DNA from: Vanessa cardui
Taxonomy: Eukaryota; Arthropoda; Insecta; Lepidoptera; Nymphalidae
DNA: 64,000 bases
Assembly (NCBI RefSeq): GCF_905220365.1
Contig: NC_061131.1
Coordinates: forward strand, 5,865,318 to 5,929,317
Direction of reading: 5' to 3'
Shown here: piece after piece, positions 27,895-40,550 of the stretch
Position numbering within the stretch: position 1 is the stretch's first letter
How the letters are laid out: each line of letters opens with the position of its first letter
The notes under the pieces: model-generated
Database searches by the model: none
What the model was told of the DNA's origin: nothing
Seen by the model: the letters and a program-made list of their open reading frames with translations, nothing else
Made by a program: the position numbers and the translations under genes

Positions 27895-28332
27895 AATAGG
27901 CTATTTGACAATGCGAAAAGTAAATTGTGAATTATTGTAATCAGTGTGGATTATGAGTTTAAAAATGGTTATTTACTAACGAAACTTGAAAATAATACTT
28001 AATTTATTCAAAAATCAATAAATAAAAATGCAGTTTTTCAAACGTCTGTCACGTGACACAAAACGCTTCTGATTGGCCGGGCTTATGATGAAGTCACTTT
28101 CTTGTAAACCTTGCTTTTCTACTATATGTACCACAGATTCAAATACAGCAAAGTGACGTCACCGACCCCATTGCAGCGCCATATTGTCCAAGTAGTGTTT
28201 CCGCGCGTTATTTAAAAATGGAATTTTTAATATGATATTTTTAGGCAAATATGTACTAGAATTAAAAAAAAATCAATCATCTTTTACTGGGTTCCTTAAC
28301 CTCTACTTAATAATATAAAACCAGTCAAATAG
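27895..28332. mobile_element. 451-bp-type MITE, copy 1
   Basis: About 440 bp, closely matching 61893-62343. The left end AATAGGCTATTTGAC is intact; the right end is degraded after GTCAAATAG. It contains GTCACGTGACACAAAACGC and AAGTGACGTCACCGACC. Confidence 0.85.
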
Positions 28333-28369
28333 TTGTATTTGTATTGTTGATATGTCATATTTAAAGGAC

Positions 28370-28618
28370 ACTAGCAACTCGCCCCGTCTTCGCACGGGTG
28401 TATTGCTGGTACTAAATATACTATAGACTTTATTTACTTACGACATCACATTAGCAACCTCTAAAATGATCAGTGTTTCTTTACTATATTGTCCATGTAT
28501 TATTTACAATAACCTTCCTCTCGAATCACTCTTATTATTTAAAAAAACCGCATTAGAATACGATTTAAGCATACATAGGGATATAGGGACAGAATAAGCG
28601 ACTTTGTTTTACACTATT
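28370..28618 (-). mobile_element. Helitron-like element, family C
   Basis: Starts ACTAGCAACTCGCCCCGTCT in inverted form and contains AACCTTCCTCTCGAATCACT and ATACATAGGGATATAGGGAC, a common butterfly element. Confidence 0.65.
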
Positions 28619-29216
28619 TCGTGACTAGGTATTTCATTAATTTAGTATAAATATAGCTACGTATTTCACTGCTCCATAAACTCGTTAAAAATAATGAACG
28701 TAATATAGATCATTCGCAAGATTTTATTCGATAAGACTTATTTAGACATTGGTGGACATTCAATTAAATATAGAATAGCTTTGAATCTTTTCGTTAATAT
28801 TTTACTTTATGAAGTACTATATATATTGTAAATACATAATAAGATAATAAACTTAACTCAATCAGCTAATCTAATCAAGCAATATGTCCGTTCGTACTGT
28901 GTTAATACATCTTGTAGTACGATACGTCATTACTTTATTTTTAAATTAGATCTTTCAACATCTTAATTTTTACTCCTCGTCATTGGAAATTGTAAACATT
29001 TTTATTCAGGAGCAATAAATTAGTTGTTAAATTGGTGAAGTCTTTTATTTATATTAAGAATACGTCATTACTATGACGATTTTCTTTTGTTGATTTACTA
29101 TGTAATTTTTACATACAAATGTATCAAAAGTTTTTAAGCGGATCATATGCAATCTAATATTTATATCTTATAACATATAATATTTGGACTAAGTATTTGT
29201 TGCTATATATATTTAT

Positions 29217-29507
29217 CTATACTTACATAAAACAAAATTGGAGTGTCTGTTGGTAACATTAAAATATCCCTTTTTTACTCAATGCATATGTAAGTATACA
29301 AGGCACATGTACCAAAATAACATTTTTTTTAATTTTTGTCTGTTTGATCTGGCTAACTGACTCTCTGGAACGGATGGACCGATTTTGACGGGACTTTCAC
29401 TGGCAGATAACTGATATAATAAGGAGTAACTTAGGCTACAATAATTTTGTTTCAAATTTTTTTGTTCAATTCAAACGCGTACTAAAGTCGCGGGCATAGT
29501 TTGTATA
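29217..29507 (+). mobile_element. Helitron-like element, family B
   Basis: Plus-strand copy from TCTATACTTACATAAAAC to GTCGCGGGCATAGTTTG, with GACGGGACTTTCACTGGCAG in the middle. Confidence 0.7.
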
Positions 29508-29579
29508 AAAGTAAATTTTATACTTGATAATATACTGTGAGCAAATAAAATACTTTATGGTAAGTTCACTGTACTATAT

Positions 29580-29680
29580 ACATCGCTCTAAGAAATGTTC
29601 TCTACACCGAATGCGCCGCCCACACTGAGAACTAAAATGAGCTACAATGTTATGTTACATGAGACTGTAATTACTAATTA
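29580..29680 (+). mobile_element. degenerate Metulj-like SINE fragment
   Basis: Matches the centre of the SINE: AATGCGCCGCCCACACTGAG, then AACTAAAATG. Confidence 0.45.
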
Positions 29681-30777
29681 CACTCAATTCAATGAATCGT
29701 CATACACGTCGAAGATAATGTATATATTTTCTTACATTATTTTCGAATTTAAACAGTTGACTTTGAAGAGCTTGAAATAGTACTGCATTTTACAAACGGT
29801 TGACACTACGAGATACTTTATCGTATCTTAAGATATTGTAATTCGTGACAGCTTTAGAAAAGTTTTTAAATGATAAACAGTCCCTTCTTCTTGATGTAGT
29901 ATTTCCAACATATAATAAAATATGTCATTGTCTATGTCTAGTAGAGTATAATATCTTTATAAAAACGTGACTTATCTTAATTTTTTTGTTTCATATCTAT
30001 CGGATTATAATTTTCTCGTTAAGAAATTCTAAGGGAAAAAGGAATACGAATCTTATCTTATCTCTTTCTAAAAAATATTTCCTTTCAAAAATATAATAAA
30101 TAAAAAATGTTTAAAATTAATTATACATATATGTATATTGGGAATTTATTATTTTATCTCAAAGGGTTCATATCATTCAGACAAAAGGGATAATATTTTG
30201 ACATTGCCAGAAGAGGATTATCTCTAATAGGTATACGTGACTTTAATTTCTTACTTTCATATCTAACTTTATTTAAGGATTAAAACTTTTTCCTAATCAA
30301 AAAAAAGAGGGAATATGAATCTAACTATTTCAAAAAAATATTTCCTATAAAAAATAAAATAATCACAAAAATATTAATATTGTGCATTTATTCTTAAAAA
30401 GGAAACAAATGGCATAATATTTTGTTCGCAAAGCAAAATTAATTTGTTGAATGTACTAGTGTTATATATTTGTTACATTTGTGTTTGCGGCGACATTGCG
30501 TAACATAATCATTGCCCACGCGTGTTAACCACAAACAATAAATGGTGACAGTATTTTTAAATGCACACAGCAAGATCTTTTACGCAAACATATTAAGTGT
30601 TTAATGTAAAAAAAAAATTTACTTAATATACAGATACTGTATTGCGTACATGACTGTAAGACAAAAGCTTGGAGTTTTGATAAATAAAAAAGAGTAACTA
30701 CTGAGTTAATCGCTAGCAGTACATTTAATTTAAATATTTTTATAGTTCTTTAACTATGATTTCCATAATATAAATCT

Positions 30778-30957
30778 ACTAGCTGAACTTGCGGCTTTAC
30801 CCGAGCGAAATTTATAAAACTTTACCTAAAGAACGCTATATCCTTCTACAAAGCATAAACATCTCCCTTACAATTTCCATCTAAATCGGTTCAGTAGTTT
30901 AAGCATGAAGAGGTTACAAGTGTATGTTACTTTGGCATTTATAATGTCAGTATAGAT
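30778..30957 (-). mobile_element. Helitron family A
   Basis: Inverted copy from CTAGCTGAACTTGCGGCTTT to CATTTATAATGTCAGTATAG. Confidence 0.65.
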
Positions 30958-31137
30958 ACTTAATACTGTAAGCATGCCTTTTTTTCTGTCTGTCTGTTTG
31001 TTCCGATTAATCTCTGGAATGTCTAGACCAATTTTGACGGGATTTTCACTGATAGAAAGATGTGATAATAATAAAAGGCTACAACAATAACTCTTTTTGT
31101 TAAGTGCCAATGAACGAAGCCGCGGGCACAGCTAGTT
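30953..31137 (+). mobile_element. Helitron-like element, family B, abutting family A
   Basis: Contains TGTCTAGACCAATTTTGACG and ends GCCGCGGGCACAGCTAGT. It meets the family A copy at 30957 head to head. Confidence 0.65.
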
Positions 31138-32642
31138 TAAGTATATACTAAGACTTAAATAATGACGATGGACGCTGTCTTGATTGTTGTATATGAAAAT
31201 TGACTATTACAGTCTTAATTAGTCCAAAGACCTTAAACCAATGTTAACGATCGGTGCGTAGATGTTGGTCGAATTAATTATTAATGAACAACAGAGCGAT
31301 ACACGCCAATCTATTCAAGACAGATCGGTTTAATGTTGATGCCTCTTCCAGTTCCGTTGGAATTCTTAGAAAATTTTCTTTAATTCTGTAAATAGCGTTT
31401 CATGTAGACCATCGCCGTGTACTGCTACAATCGATTAAGAAAATAATACCTACATATTTATATTTATAGAGCCAGCAATTACTTAACGTGTATATTTTAA
31501 ATAAGGTTAAAGAATAATAAAACGTAAGTAGAATGTCGTAATGTTTTCTGACGTTTATTTATTAATACAAAAGCTAAAATTTATATTTATGATATATACA
31601 ATACGTACATATTTAATTATGTTTTACTTCTTTAATTATATATTAATTAAACAGTCAATAATTGTATCAATATTAAATTAATAGCATGAAATGGAAACTA
31701 ATTGAATATATTTACACTTTTGTTTTAAACTTAGAATATAATTTATCTATAAAATGATGGCTTACGTACGTATTTTACGCATCAATACTATTTAAAATTT
31801 ATAATTATAACGATTCTTGGTTTAAATACAGATTTTTTTTAATAACTGATTAAACTATTAGAACTAACAATTAAATCCTTCACAATACATTTCGTACATA
31901 CGAATTCGGACATCTCTATGACCTACATCTTTGAGAATACTCACTTTACGTCACATTTTGGCCGAAACCCAATATTTATAATTGCAAAAAAATATATGTC
32001 CATAAATAGGATGTGTATCATAAAACATGTTATCATTTACTGTAAGCATAATGCGTGGAACATGTTTACATATATGTATATGTTGTACTTCTCGTTATAC
32101 AAGCATATTGATTTTAACTAGTAAGTATTACCTATAACTTGACTGTAGTTGGATAAGAATAACATCTAAGTAAGCGTTCTAGTATATTACGTATTAACGA
32201 AAGCAAGGTTTTAATATTTAATTGAATTTATACACAAATAGCTTCTTTTTAAGTTTAAGAGTTACTTTCAGTAACTACACTATAATTTTCGTTAATTTTT
32301 ATTTTATCTCTGTTTAAAAAAAATAGTAAAAATGTATATGGAATATAATTTTTTACTTGAGTTACGTGAGCAGCTAAGTCTAAGACAAAGATTATGTTTT
32401 AGACTTTACTGTTTTTAATTAGAATATTCGTATACATACTAATCATTCTTATGAATTAAAATGTAATCATTGGTTGATCGATTTGAATTGTATCTAAAAA
32501 AATATGCGACAAAAATTTAAAACCCTATAAATCCATTTCATTGAAAATATTATTAAGACGAATGAATGAACTGAATGAATTGTTTTCTTTTGCTATATTC
32601 GCAAAAGAAATACAGCTAAATAATAAAGGACGGTAAAAGTTT
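31138..32642. other. AT-rich DNA below the candidate exon
   Basis: Very AT-rich, with no further exon of the candidate minus-strand gene identified. Confidence 0.4.
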
Positions 32643-32718
32643 ACCTTGCCGCTCCCACCGCAGTATCGATTCCTTCGTACCACCAGCGCGGTCCCACCGG
32701 GCACCGCCACCACTTGCT
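32643..32718 (-). other. candidate exon of an unidentified minus-strand gene
   Basis: GC-rich stretch of about 72-76 nt, ending GGCAAG|GTAAAC and preceded by a T-rich tract and TTGGTAG, so it could be an internal exon or the 3' part of a first exon. All three frames are open, and none has an ATG before the donor except a short upstream frame. The sequence above it (32720-32870) looks like an insect 5' leader. No downstream coding exon was found in 1-32 kb, so the gene is unknown. Confidence 0.4.
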
Positions 32719-32935
32719 ACCAAGCAAAGTAAAACAAAACAAATGAACACACACACTTAGAACGTTCGCACTATTTCATACGTAACCGGCGAAATCCGCA
32801 TCGACTCACTTTTCGACACAGTCAACTTTCGAACAAAAACTATAGAAAGTTATCAATTACAAGCTACAAATAATGTTGGCGTTCGAATGCCTTTTGACAG
32901 TTGATAAATAAATAAAAAAACGCTATTTTAATTGA

Positions 32936-33125
32936 GCGCGCACCGCGGGAAAGTTTTATGGCGATTTACGCTTCCCCATACCGTCGGCGCGCACGGAGCT
33001 GAAGTTTTCAGCGTAGCGTCTGAAGGCGAGTGTGCTTTTGTTATGCAATTCACTGCGACGCGAGTCCGCCAGGGGGCAGCGCGCCGCCTAGTGGCGCAGT
33101 GGCGGGCATGCGCACTCTCCACCTC
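32936..33125. promoter_or_regulatory. GC-rich island, candidate promoter or insulator
   Basis: About 190 bp of strongly GC-rich DNA in AT-rich surroundings. It has a CCAGGGGGCAGCGC block at 33069-33082 and a GCGCCGCCTAGTGG block at 33081-33094, both close to CTCF core motifs, and a GGGCATGCGCA block near 33104 that resembles an NRF-1 site. It lies about 220 bp upstream of the candidate exon on the minus strand. The open frames across it (32928-33240) are probably chance. Confidence 0.45.
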
Positions 33126-34340
33126 TGCGACACATCACTACACTGTCGTTTGTTTTATTTTCAGCCACATACATATTTATTGTTCGGCATTAATAACAAA
33201 TAAAGTCAGTTTACGACAACTGTTTATTATTTATTTATAAAAAACGTACATACTTTTTAAAAACTTTGGTTTCCCGATTAAACCTTTAGTAGTATTTCGT
33301 CCAGCTAATTTTAACATCCTTTGTTTTCAAAGCTAGGTAACGTAAAGGAGATTTTTAGCTATCATATTTTTTATAATATATCGTAAATTATATTAATTTA
33401 TATGCCAGTAATCATTGTACGGTCTGTTTTAAATTGTTTTTATTTTTAGGATTCGTTATTTGTCGCTTCGTCCTATTTAATCCATAGCGAGTAAGGCATA
33501 AGAAAGTCAATAACAAAAGTGGCTGGAGGTCAGGGCGTTAAGACATCGCGTGAACCACGATAATGGCAAAACGGCAGGCGAGTTTAATCCACGGCCTCGC
33601 TTGTAAGCTAGTTTTTATTTAAAACTTTCTGGAAACATGATTTATTTTAAATAACAAAGAAAACTCAACTGTACCAGTAATTGGATACGGGAGTTACATT
33701 TTAACTTTTAATACATAAATTTAATGGTATAAACTGGAAATAATGTTAGTCGATGCGTCGCTTATATACTTATGCTTTGCATATAATTTACTTACCTTAT
33801 TCTAGTAACTTTACTTATAACAGACTTATAACAGGCCTATATGACTTCTAAGGTTTGAAATACATTTATTGGAATTGACTTTCAATTGAATTTTCAATAA
33901 CTCTATCGTAAGCGTAGACACGCGATGAAAAAGTCTACAGTCTTATGCCAACTTTTAATATATTATGTGTGTCATCTATGTTGACGTCATTCTAAATTTA
34001 TGTGGAATGTAGATTGTGTATTACATTATTTGTATTTTTACGGAAGCTTCACTAATTTTTGAGTTATTGCTTAATACGGATTACGATACTTACGAGTTTA
34101 TTATAAAATACGACACGAGTTTTGTAAGCGATTTGTGTTCTATATCTAGGATATTAAGGCAGGGGCAGGCTGTAGTGATTATATTTATGTATTATACTTA
34201 TTAACTAAGGAGGCGATGTTTTTATTGACTTATTAAAACTAGAAGACTAGGTCAGACTAATTGACGTATTCCTACAATAAACAGACCAAGCTGGTGGTCC
34301 TAGCCAGGATAACATTTCGCACAAACAGTTCTTATACAAT

Positions 34341-34531
34341 ACTAGTTGTCACTCGCAGCTTTGCTCGCGTTTTGGCAGGTTGGTTGTCATGTGTTAGGCA
34401 AAAAATAGCCTATGCCCTTCCTTGGGAAGTCCAAGTTTGCTTCATAACAAATTTCATCAAATTCAGTTTGTTCGTGAAAGAGCGACAGACAGACAGACAG
34501 ATATATTTTCACATTTATAATATTAGTATAA
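34341..34531 (-). mobile_element. Helitron family A
   Basis: Inverted copy with a clean 3' end, ACTAGTTGTCACTCGCAGCT, an internal CATCAAATTCAGTTTG, and a 5' end ACATTTATAATATTAGTATA. It has a short CAGA repeat. Confidence 0.8.
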
Positions 34532-35868
34532 ATAAGAATACAAGAATATAATAATATGTAAGATCTTACGTCACTAACTAACAAAGGATTATTATAATGT
34601 GCCTTCTAAGTAGGTTAAATAGGGGATGAAAGTTAATGTTAGAGATTAAATAATAATACTAAAATAAGAACGGAACGGTTTACAACTTTTTATGCGGCAA
34701 CTCTTTATATTTACGACAAGCAACACGCCACGGTTTCGCACGTGCAAAATTTATTAATAAAGAAAATGAGAAGTAAACTTCGCAAGTAATTATTAATTAC
34801 GTTACGTAAATTATATTATGATGTACATGTGTTTGATGTACATCCTCAGGTTTTGCCAACGTTAGCTATGAAAGACAACTAATATAGTTTGTTGATGAAA
34901 ACGTTGTCATGAATCAGCCATATTGTACAAAATATTTCCAATTATATACAGAAATATTCCTCGATTATCGCACTTTCTATTAAAAATATCAGTACAAAAT
35001 CTATCGAGTGATTTAGATAGAAGTACAGACAGTACAGATAAACACTTGGTTTCATGCTATTATTATTATATTTAGACTTTGAAAATACTAAATCTTTGAT
35101 ATTTTACAAATAAACTAAAATTGAACAAATAAATAATAATATTCAACCTACGAATTAAAATAAACTAAGAGAAAGAGGTTAGTAATATATTTTAGGAAGT
35201 AATTTTTAAACATCTTACTACCGAAAATATTGAAATAATAAATCGCGGATGATCTTTAGTCCGCAACAGGCCCGCCGCTAGCTGTTTTGTCGCCCGCGTG
35301 CAATACCTATTATGCCGCCCTTTCTTTCTCTGCAAAAACGCATACTATTATTCCTCCACATGAGGTGGGGGCGGGGTGTATACCTGCTAAAAAACCAACG
35401 TTAGCGACCCACTCTGTCTTTTTGGAGGATGTTACGAAATCTTTTGTGCATACTACCGTGACGTCCTAACGCTAGGCTCTTCTTCCTTCCTTCTTCCTAA
35501 CTTCCTAGGGAGTTCTCAGGGTACAGAAACCCTTAACCCCGGGACACTAATGGGGGGAGGAGAAGACATCCATAGCGAAGACCCCTTCTACTGGTCTTCT
35601 TCGGCGAAGCGGGTCAGTAGCACTGTTCCCACGGTCCCGTAAGATAAGAACCTTGTTACGAGCATTAAGGGAGTCCAACCAAATAGGTGTATTTTCTGTC
35701 CAAGTACAGAATCAGCAAACAAATCCCATACCATTGCATCAAGATGTGAGACGATGGGACGTTATTTCCCCCAAATTGTTTACTAATTCAATGGAGGATA
35801 TGTTAAGACGCTGAACTGAAAAGGACATGGCATCAACATCAATGGCGAATACATCTCTCACTTAAGAT

Positions 35869-36570
35869 TTGCAGACGCTTGCTGATTCTTCTATGCGTAT
35901 TGGCCTACGGATGAACTTGGATAAAACCAAGGTCATGTTCAATGAACATGTTCTACCGGAACCGATTGTGATACACCGTACCGTCCTCGAAGTTGTTCAA
36001 AAATATATCTACCATGGGCAGACTTTGCGATTAGGTAGAAACAACCTTGAGGACGAGGTGAATAGAAAAATTCAGCTGGGTTGGGCAGCGTTTGGAAAAT
36101 TACGTCGAATCTTTACATCGTAGATCCCACAGTGCCTTAAGACGAAAGTCTTCAACCAGTGCGTCCTATCCGTCATGACATACGGAGCCGAAACGTGGAA
36201 ACTCACGGCAAGGCCGGTCCACCAGTTTAAAGTCGCTCAGCGTGCTATGGCAAAGGGCTAAGCTCGGCGTTTCTCTGCGGGATCGCATCAGAAGAAATGA
36301 GGCCACCCGCCAGAGAACCAAAGTCATCGACATAGCCCACTGGATTGATAAGCTGAAGTGGCAGTGGGCGGGCCACATTTGTCGCAGAACCGATAACCGT
36401 TGGGGAAAACGTGTTCTAGAGTGGAGACCGCGTCTCGGCAAACGTAGTGTAGGACGTTGTCGGGCACGGTGGAGTGACGACTTACGCAAGACAGCTGGTA
36501 GGAGCTGGATGCGAGTAGCCCAAGAACGATCTCAGTGGCGTGCAATTGGAGAGGACTGGACATATCCAGC
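35869..36570 (+). pseudogene. RTE-like reverse transcriptase C-terminus, broken
   Basis: Reading continues through 35869-36123 (NLDKTKVMFNEHVLPEPIVI and a RKIQLGWAAFGKL segment), then with a stop and frame change through MTYGAETWKLT near 36176, then 36242-36600 with KLKWQWAGHICRRTDNRWGK and GRCRARWSDDLRKTAG. These are hallmarks of the tail of endonuclease-reverse transcriptase LINEs. At least one stop and one frameshift make it non-functional. The endonuclease and RT core are absent. Confidence 0.8.
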
Positions 36571-36669
36571 AGTGACCTGGGAAATGGGCTGGATTGGATT
36601 AGATTTATTTATTTACAATAAATAAAAAATACGATGCCATAGAGCGCACGCAGGCAAGGTTTTTGGTTT

Positions 36670-36718
36670 GCTCATCAATGCCAACGTAGGAGGACCTCCT
36701 ACGTTGGCATTGATGAGC
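36670..36718. repeat. perfect 49-bp palindrome
   Basis: Arms of 24 bp (36670-36693 and 36695-36718) are exact inverted copies around a single A at 36694. Each arm contains CATCAATGCCAACGTAGG or its complement. Confidence 0.95.
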
Positions 36719-38065
36719 TTTAAGCTGAGTTGGACAAAATGTTGCACGAAGCTCCATCCAGGATGAGGCCCTGATCCTTCATATGTGTTTGTGCCTTAAT
36801 TGCCGTCTCTTGGAGGGCGGTAGACGCTCCTCGGGGAAACCTCAGCAAGGACCGTGGATTAGGAGGCCCTCCGTTTTAGTTAGAGAAACCATCAAAACCA
36901 GCATCTCGATTCGATCCACCGTGAGCGACACTCCGACTTTAGGGCCACCCCCTGAAAGGTTCACCCCGTCACCGTGACACAACACACCCATCCCGGGCGA
37001 GGTCGGAGCCCGCAGGAGCCAGTCAAACCAACTTCAAACGCCGGAAAAGTCGTCCATCGCCCCCTCCCAAAGGATCACCTGATCCTGGAGGTATGAAGGC
37101 ACCTTCTGAGATAGGAAGGCAACTCGTGATATCGAAATGGTCCTATGGTCTCGAAAGGAAGAAGGCGAGCTTGAAGTCTAGCGAATATCTGCTGATGTTA
37201 AGTAAAAATATAAAGTATAAAACGCCAAATTGTAAAACGCCAACTGTAAAATATAAAAAAGGCATGGGCCTATGAGCCCGTGGATGCCGTAAATTAAATT
37301 AAGAAAAAAATAAAGGAAGACTATTGAAGTCGTTCGCCACGTCCGGTGATACCGTTAGGACTACGTTCCCTTGGACCACCGCCTCCATTGTCCGGGTCTT
37401 CAGGGTGTTTTAGGGCATCGATGGTTAAATGACCCGCCCTTTTCCTCGGAAATAGCTCCCCTATCAGTCGCAGGAGATCTGGCGGTAGTTATTCCGTAAC
37501 AGGAGCGCCGTACGTTCGGAGCTTCCCTCGCAAACCACGATAGGGGCGCCCCTTTGCTCTCTGTTTACTTAACGCCTTTTCTAACTCTTTTTTCAACTGA
37601 CGATGTGCAGCCCACAGGTGTACCTCTAAGTTTGCGTTGAGCACGTTGCGCCTGCGACAGCGAACGTATGACCTCCGCGCCCGGTTTAACGGTGCCCGTA
37701 GCTCTGCTATTTCGAGCGACCACCAATATAACTTACGGCGTGATATCCTTCAAGCCGCCCTACGACAACGCCCTACTACAAGTAACGGATACCTAATCTA
37801 CCGATTGATAAGGAAGCTAAAGGGGATTCTCGTAACTTCGACAGTATTGTTTTTCATAGGATAACAGACGACGGACTTTTAACTTTACTCAGTGCGATAT
37901 TTTTCGATGCTTTGAATAATTTATTTTACTTAAGGATTTGTGGGAATTATAATAATGACTTGAATTAGGTACGTGATGTATTGCTCAATTTGCCGCCCCC
38001 TGGACGTGCCGCCCGCGTGCGGTGCACGCGTCGCACCCCCGCTTACGGCGGCCCTGGTCCGCAAT

Positions 38066-39645
38066 TTAGAAAAAGGGCGTATAAGTACAACGTCAAAACT
38101 AAAAATGGTACCTAAGCGTCCGTACAAAGCTTGTTCTAATCGATTCTACAGCGATATTCATGAGAGTTGAGTTTTGTGAATGTTTTAGCAATGTTTGCGT
38201 TTTAGTGATTTTATACCAATTCCGAAACTATATAACCTTGTATACTGTAAAAAAGTAATTCTCATCATATAGAGTATGATGTACAAATAATTAGTCTTAG
38301 TAAGAATTAATATATCATCGTTAACGTAATAATCTACATCAAAATAAACTTTTTTATATCATAGATATATTGTGTCGCAGACTTTTTTGAAGAATATTTT
38401 ATGACGGACAAGATCAGATACATTGTATTAACATGTTATAACGGAAGAAATAAAGTTGAAGGAAATATTTTTAATTCGATTTGATTTCCCTATCCCAGAA
38501 ATCATATATGGGATTCGAATAATTATTTTGAATATGATCTAAATATATTTTATAGTGTCTAAACTATTTATTCTTTTTCATTAGAAAGTAATTACCAATA
38601 AAAAATATTTAAACTATGAGCACGACTAGGATTTAAATATTTTGATAAAGCTTATTTATATTAATTATAAAAGAAACGTAGGCCTCCTAGTGATTGTATG
38701 TATAGAAAATTTTACGGAAATATAAATCATAATACTACTAAGTGGAAGTTTTATCATAATTTATTATTGAATACAAAAACCCATAAGGTGACAAGTTATT
38801 ATTTACCTACTCTTGTAATCGTGTTCTCATTTATCAAATTTATCGATGTTTTGTTTGTGCTACATTATAATTTTTCATGAATGGTACATTCTAGCAATAT
38901 TATTGAAGTCTTGAATCTTGATATATTTATAAACTAAATTTATATATGTATTTGTAATTTATTTATTTAATTTAAAAAAAAAAAGATGGAGTTGCACCAA
39001 TAATTCCCTTGTAAATCTTAACGTTGTAACCATGGGTGTATGTACCAAAAAATATTTCTAAAATAGCTTATGGCTTTTACAAAATATATTTTTATACTTT
39101 GTCTTGAGAATATAAACAGCATTAGGTATATAAACCAAAATCTATTACAAATTAAACCTTTTTTATAATTCGGATTGTGTATTATGTATTAACTTTATTG
39201 TATACAAGTTCACGAGAACTTCTAGACTTTATTTTTTTTGAAATTTTTGATATCGTAAAATACCTCCGAAAATGAAAAAATAAATATCATATAATCATTA
39301 CGATTATTATATGAAAAAGTTATAACAAAAAAAAAAAAATAATACGAAAGTCGCATATTGTTCTCAGTTTGTTAAAATAAATTTGATACCTTGCTATATC
39401 AGACGATCACTGGTAACGGTATCGCTGACATTACTGAAGAATTTTGGACATTAATCTCATACAGTTTTCCTCGAAACGCAAAGCTCTTCTCACCGGCAAG
39501 AGTAAAACGACAATCAGGAAAATATTGAATACATAAATATTACAACGATATACATTTATTGAGATTTGAAACGTAACTAAGTACTATATTTATCGAGTTA
39601 TATAACTTTTAAGCTTTATTTTCATTTGTTATCCGAGGGATTGAC
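38066..39645. other. AT-rich non-coding DNA
   Basis: No repeat or exon recognised. Confidence 0.4.
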
Positions 39646-39840
39646 AAATCAAATCAAAATAAACTTTATTCAAGTAGGCTTTTACAAGCACTTTTGAATC
39701 GTCATTTTACTTTTAATAAAGTGAAGCTACCACCGGTTCGGAAAGTAGATTCTACCGAGAAGAACCGGCAAGAAACTCAGTAGTTACTTTTTTTAACATT
39801 TAAAAAATAGAAATAGTACCTATTGTATCAAAAAAGACCC
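39646..39840. mobile_element. LINE 3'-end-like repeat
   Basis: Has AATAAACTTTATTCAAGTAG, then CTACCACCGGTTCGGAAAG and GAAGAACCGGCAAGAAACTC, a common butterfly interspersed repeat. Family and orientation uncertain. Confidence 0.6.
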
Positions 39841-39989
39841 TATAATAAACAAAATTGAATACATTTATTTTTGTTATATTAGTTTAAGATTAAAAACGTC
39901 ACCAAACGAAAAAAAAATCACTATAAGAATCATTCAGCATTTAAAGAAATACGCTCAGGAAAAAATAATAGAAAAACCTTTTACAAACC

Positions 39990-40222
39990 ACTTGGTGATA
40001 GGGCTTTGTGCAAGCTTGTCTAGGTAGGTATAACCCAGTCATCAGATATTCTACCGCCAAACAGCAATACTCAGTATTGATGTGTTTCGGTTTGAAAGGA
40101 ACGTAACCCAGAGTAACTATAGGTACAAGAGATCTTAAGGTTGGTGGTCCATTGGAATTGTCAAAAATGATTAAAATGTTTACGGGGAAAATGTCTATGG
40201 CCGTTGGTGACCAGTTACCATA
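39990..40222 (-). mobile_element. degenerate Metulj-like SINE
   Basis: Inverted copy from CACTTGGTGATAGGGCTTTG to GTTGGTGACCAGTTACCATA. Confidence 0.7.
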
Positions 40223-40544
40223 ATTTGGTTATGTCGAGGCTGAATTCGATTTTCTCAAAAACACCAAGATTGACAAGGTTACATCAGGTTACTTCAAGAG
40301 ACAGTCTTGTGTTCATTTATTACAATTTCTCAAAAATCTATAACTTTTCAAAATGCTCTAATGTCAAACGGTTTTTTAGGCTCACAAATATCATAGACTA
40401 AAAAAATATGATCACAAAACATAACTATGTAATTCATAAAAACAATTACATTGTAGGTGATTCGATACTACATCATAACCAAATTACTATAATTATCATA
40501 AAATAAGGTTAAGTCAATAAAAGAGATTTATTTTATTTACACAC

Positions 40545-40550
40545 TTTATT
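40545..40550 (-). terminator. candidate polyadenylation signal AATAAA
   Basis: AATAAA on the minus strand followed by T-rich sequence, at the lower edge of the transposon-poor block and just before an old SINE at 40222. No transcript evidence is available. Confidence 0.25.

Larger units (their letters stand above)
35262..38065. mobile_element. GC-rich retroelement block
   Basis: About 2.8 kb much richer in GC than its surroundings. The ends carry CCGCAACAGGCCCGCCGCTA (35263) and, inverted, a similar block at 38044-38064. It includes a LINE ORF relic and a palindrome. Several short open frames here (36783-36977, 37093-37275, 37637-37864) match nothing I recognise. Confidence 0.45.

Noticed and set aside
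32932..33240. 102-codon open frame across the GC island
   Set aside because: The opposite strand is also open, as expected for short GC-rich DNA; no homology recognised.
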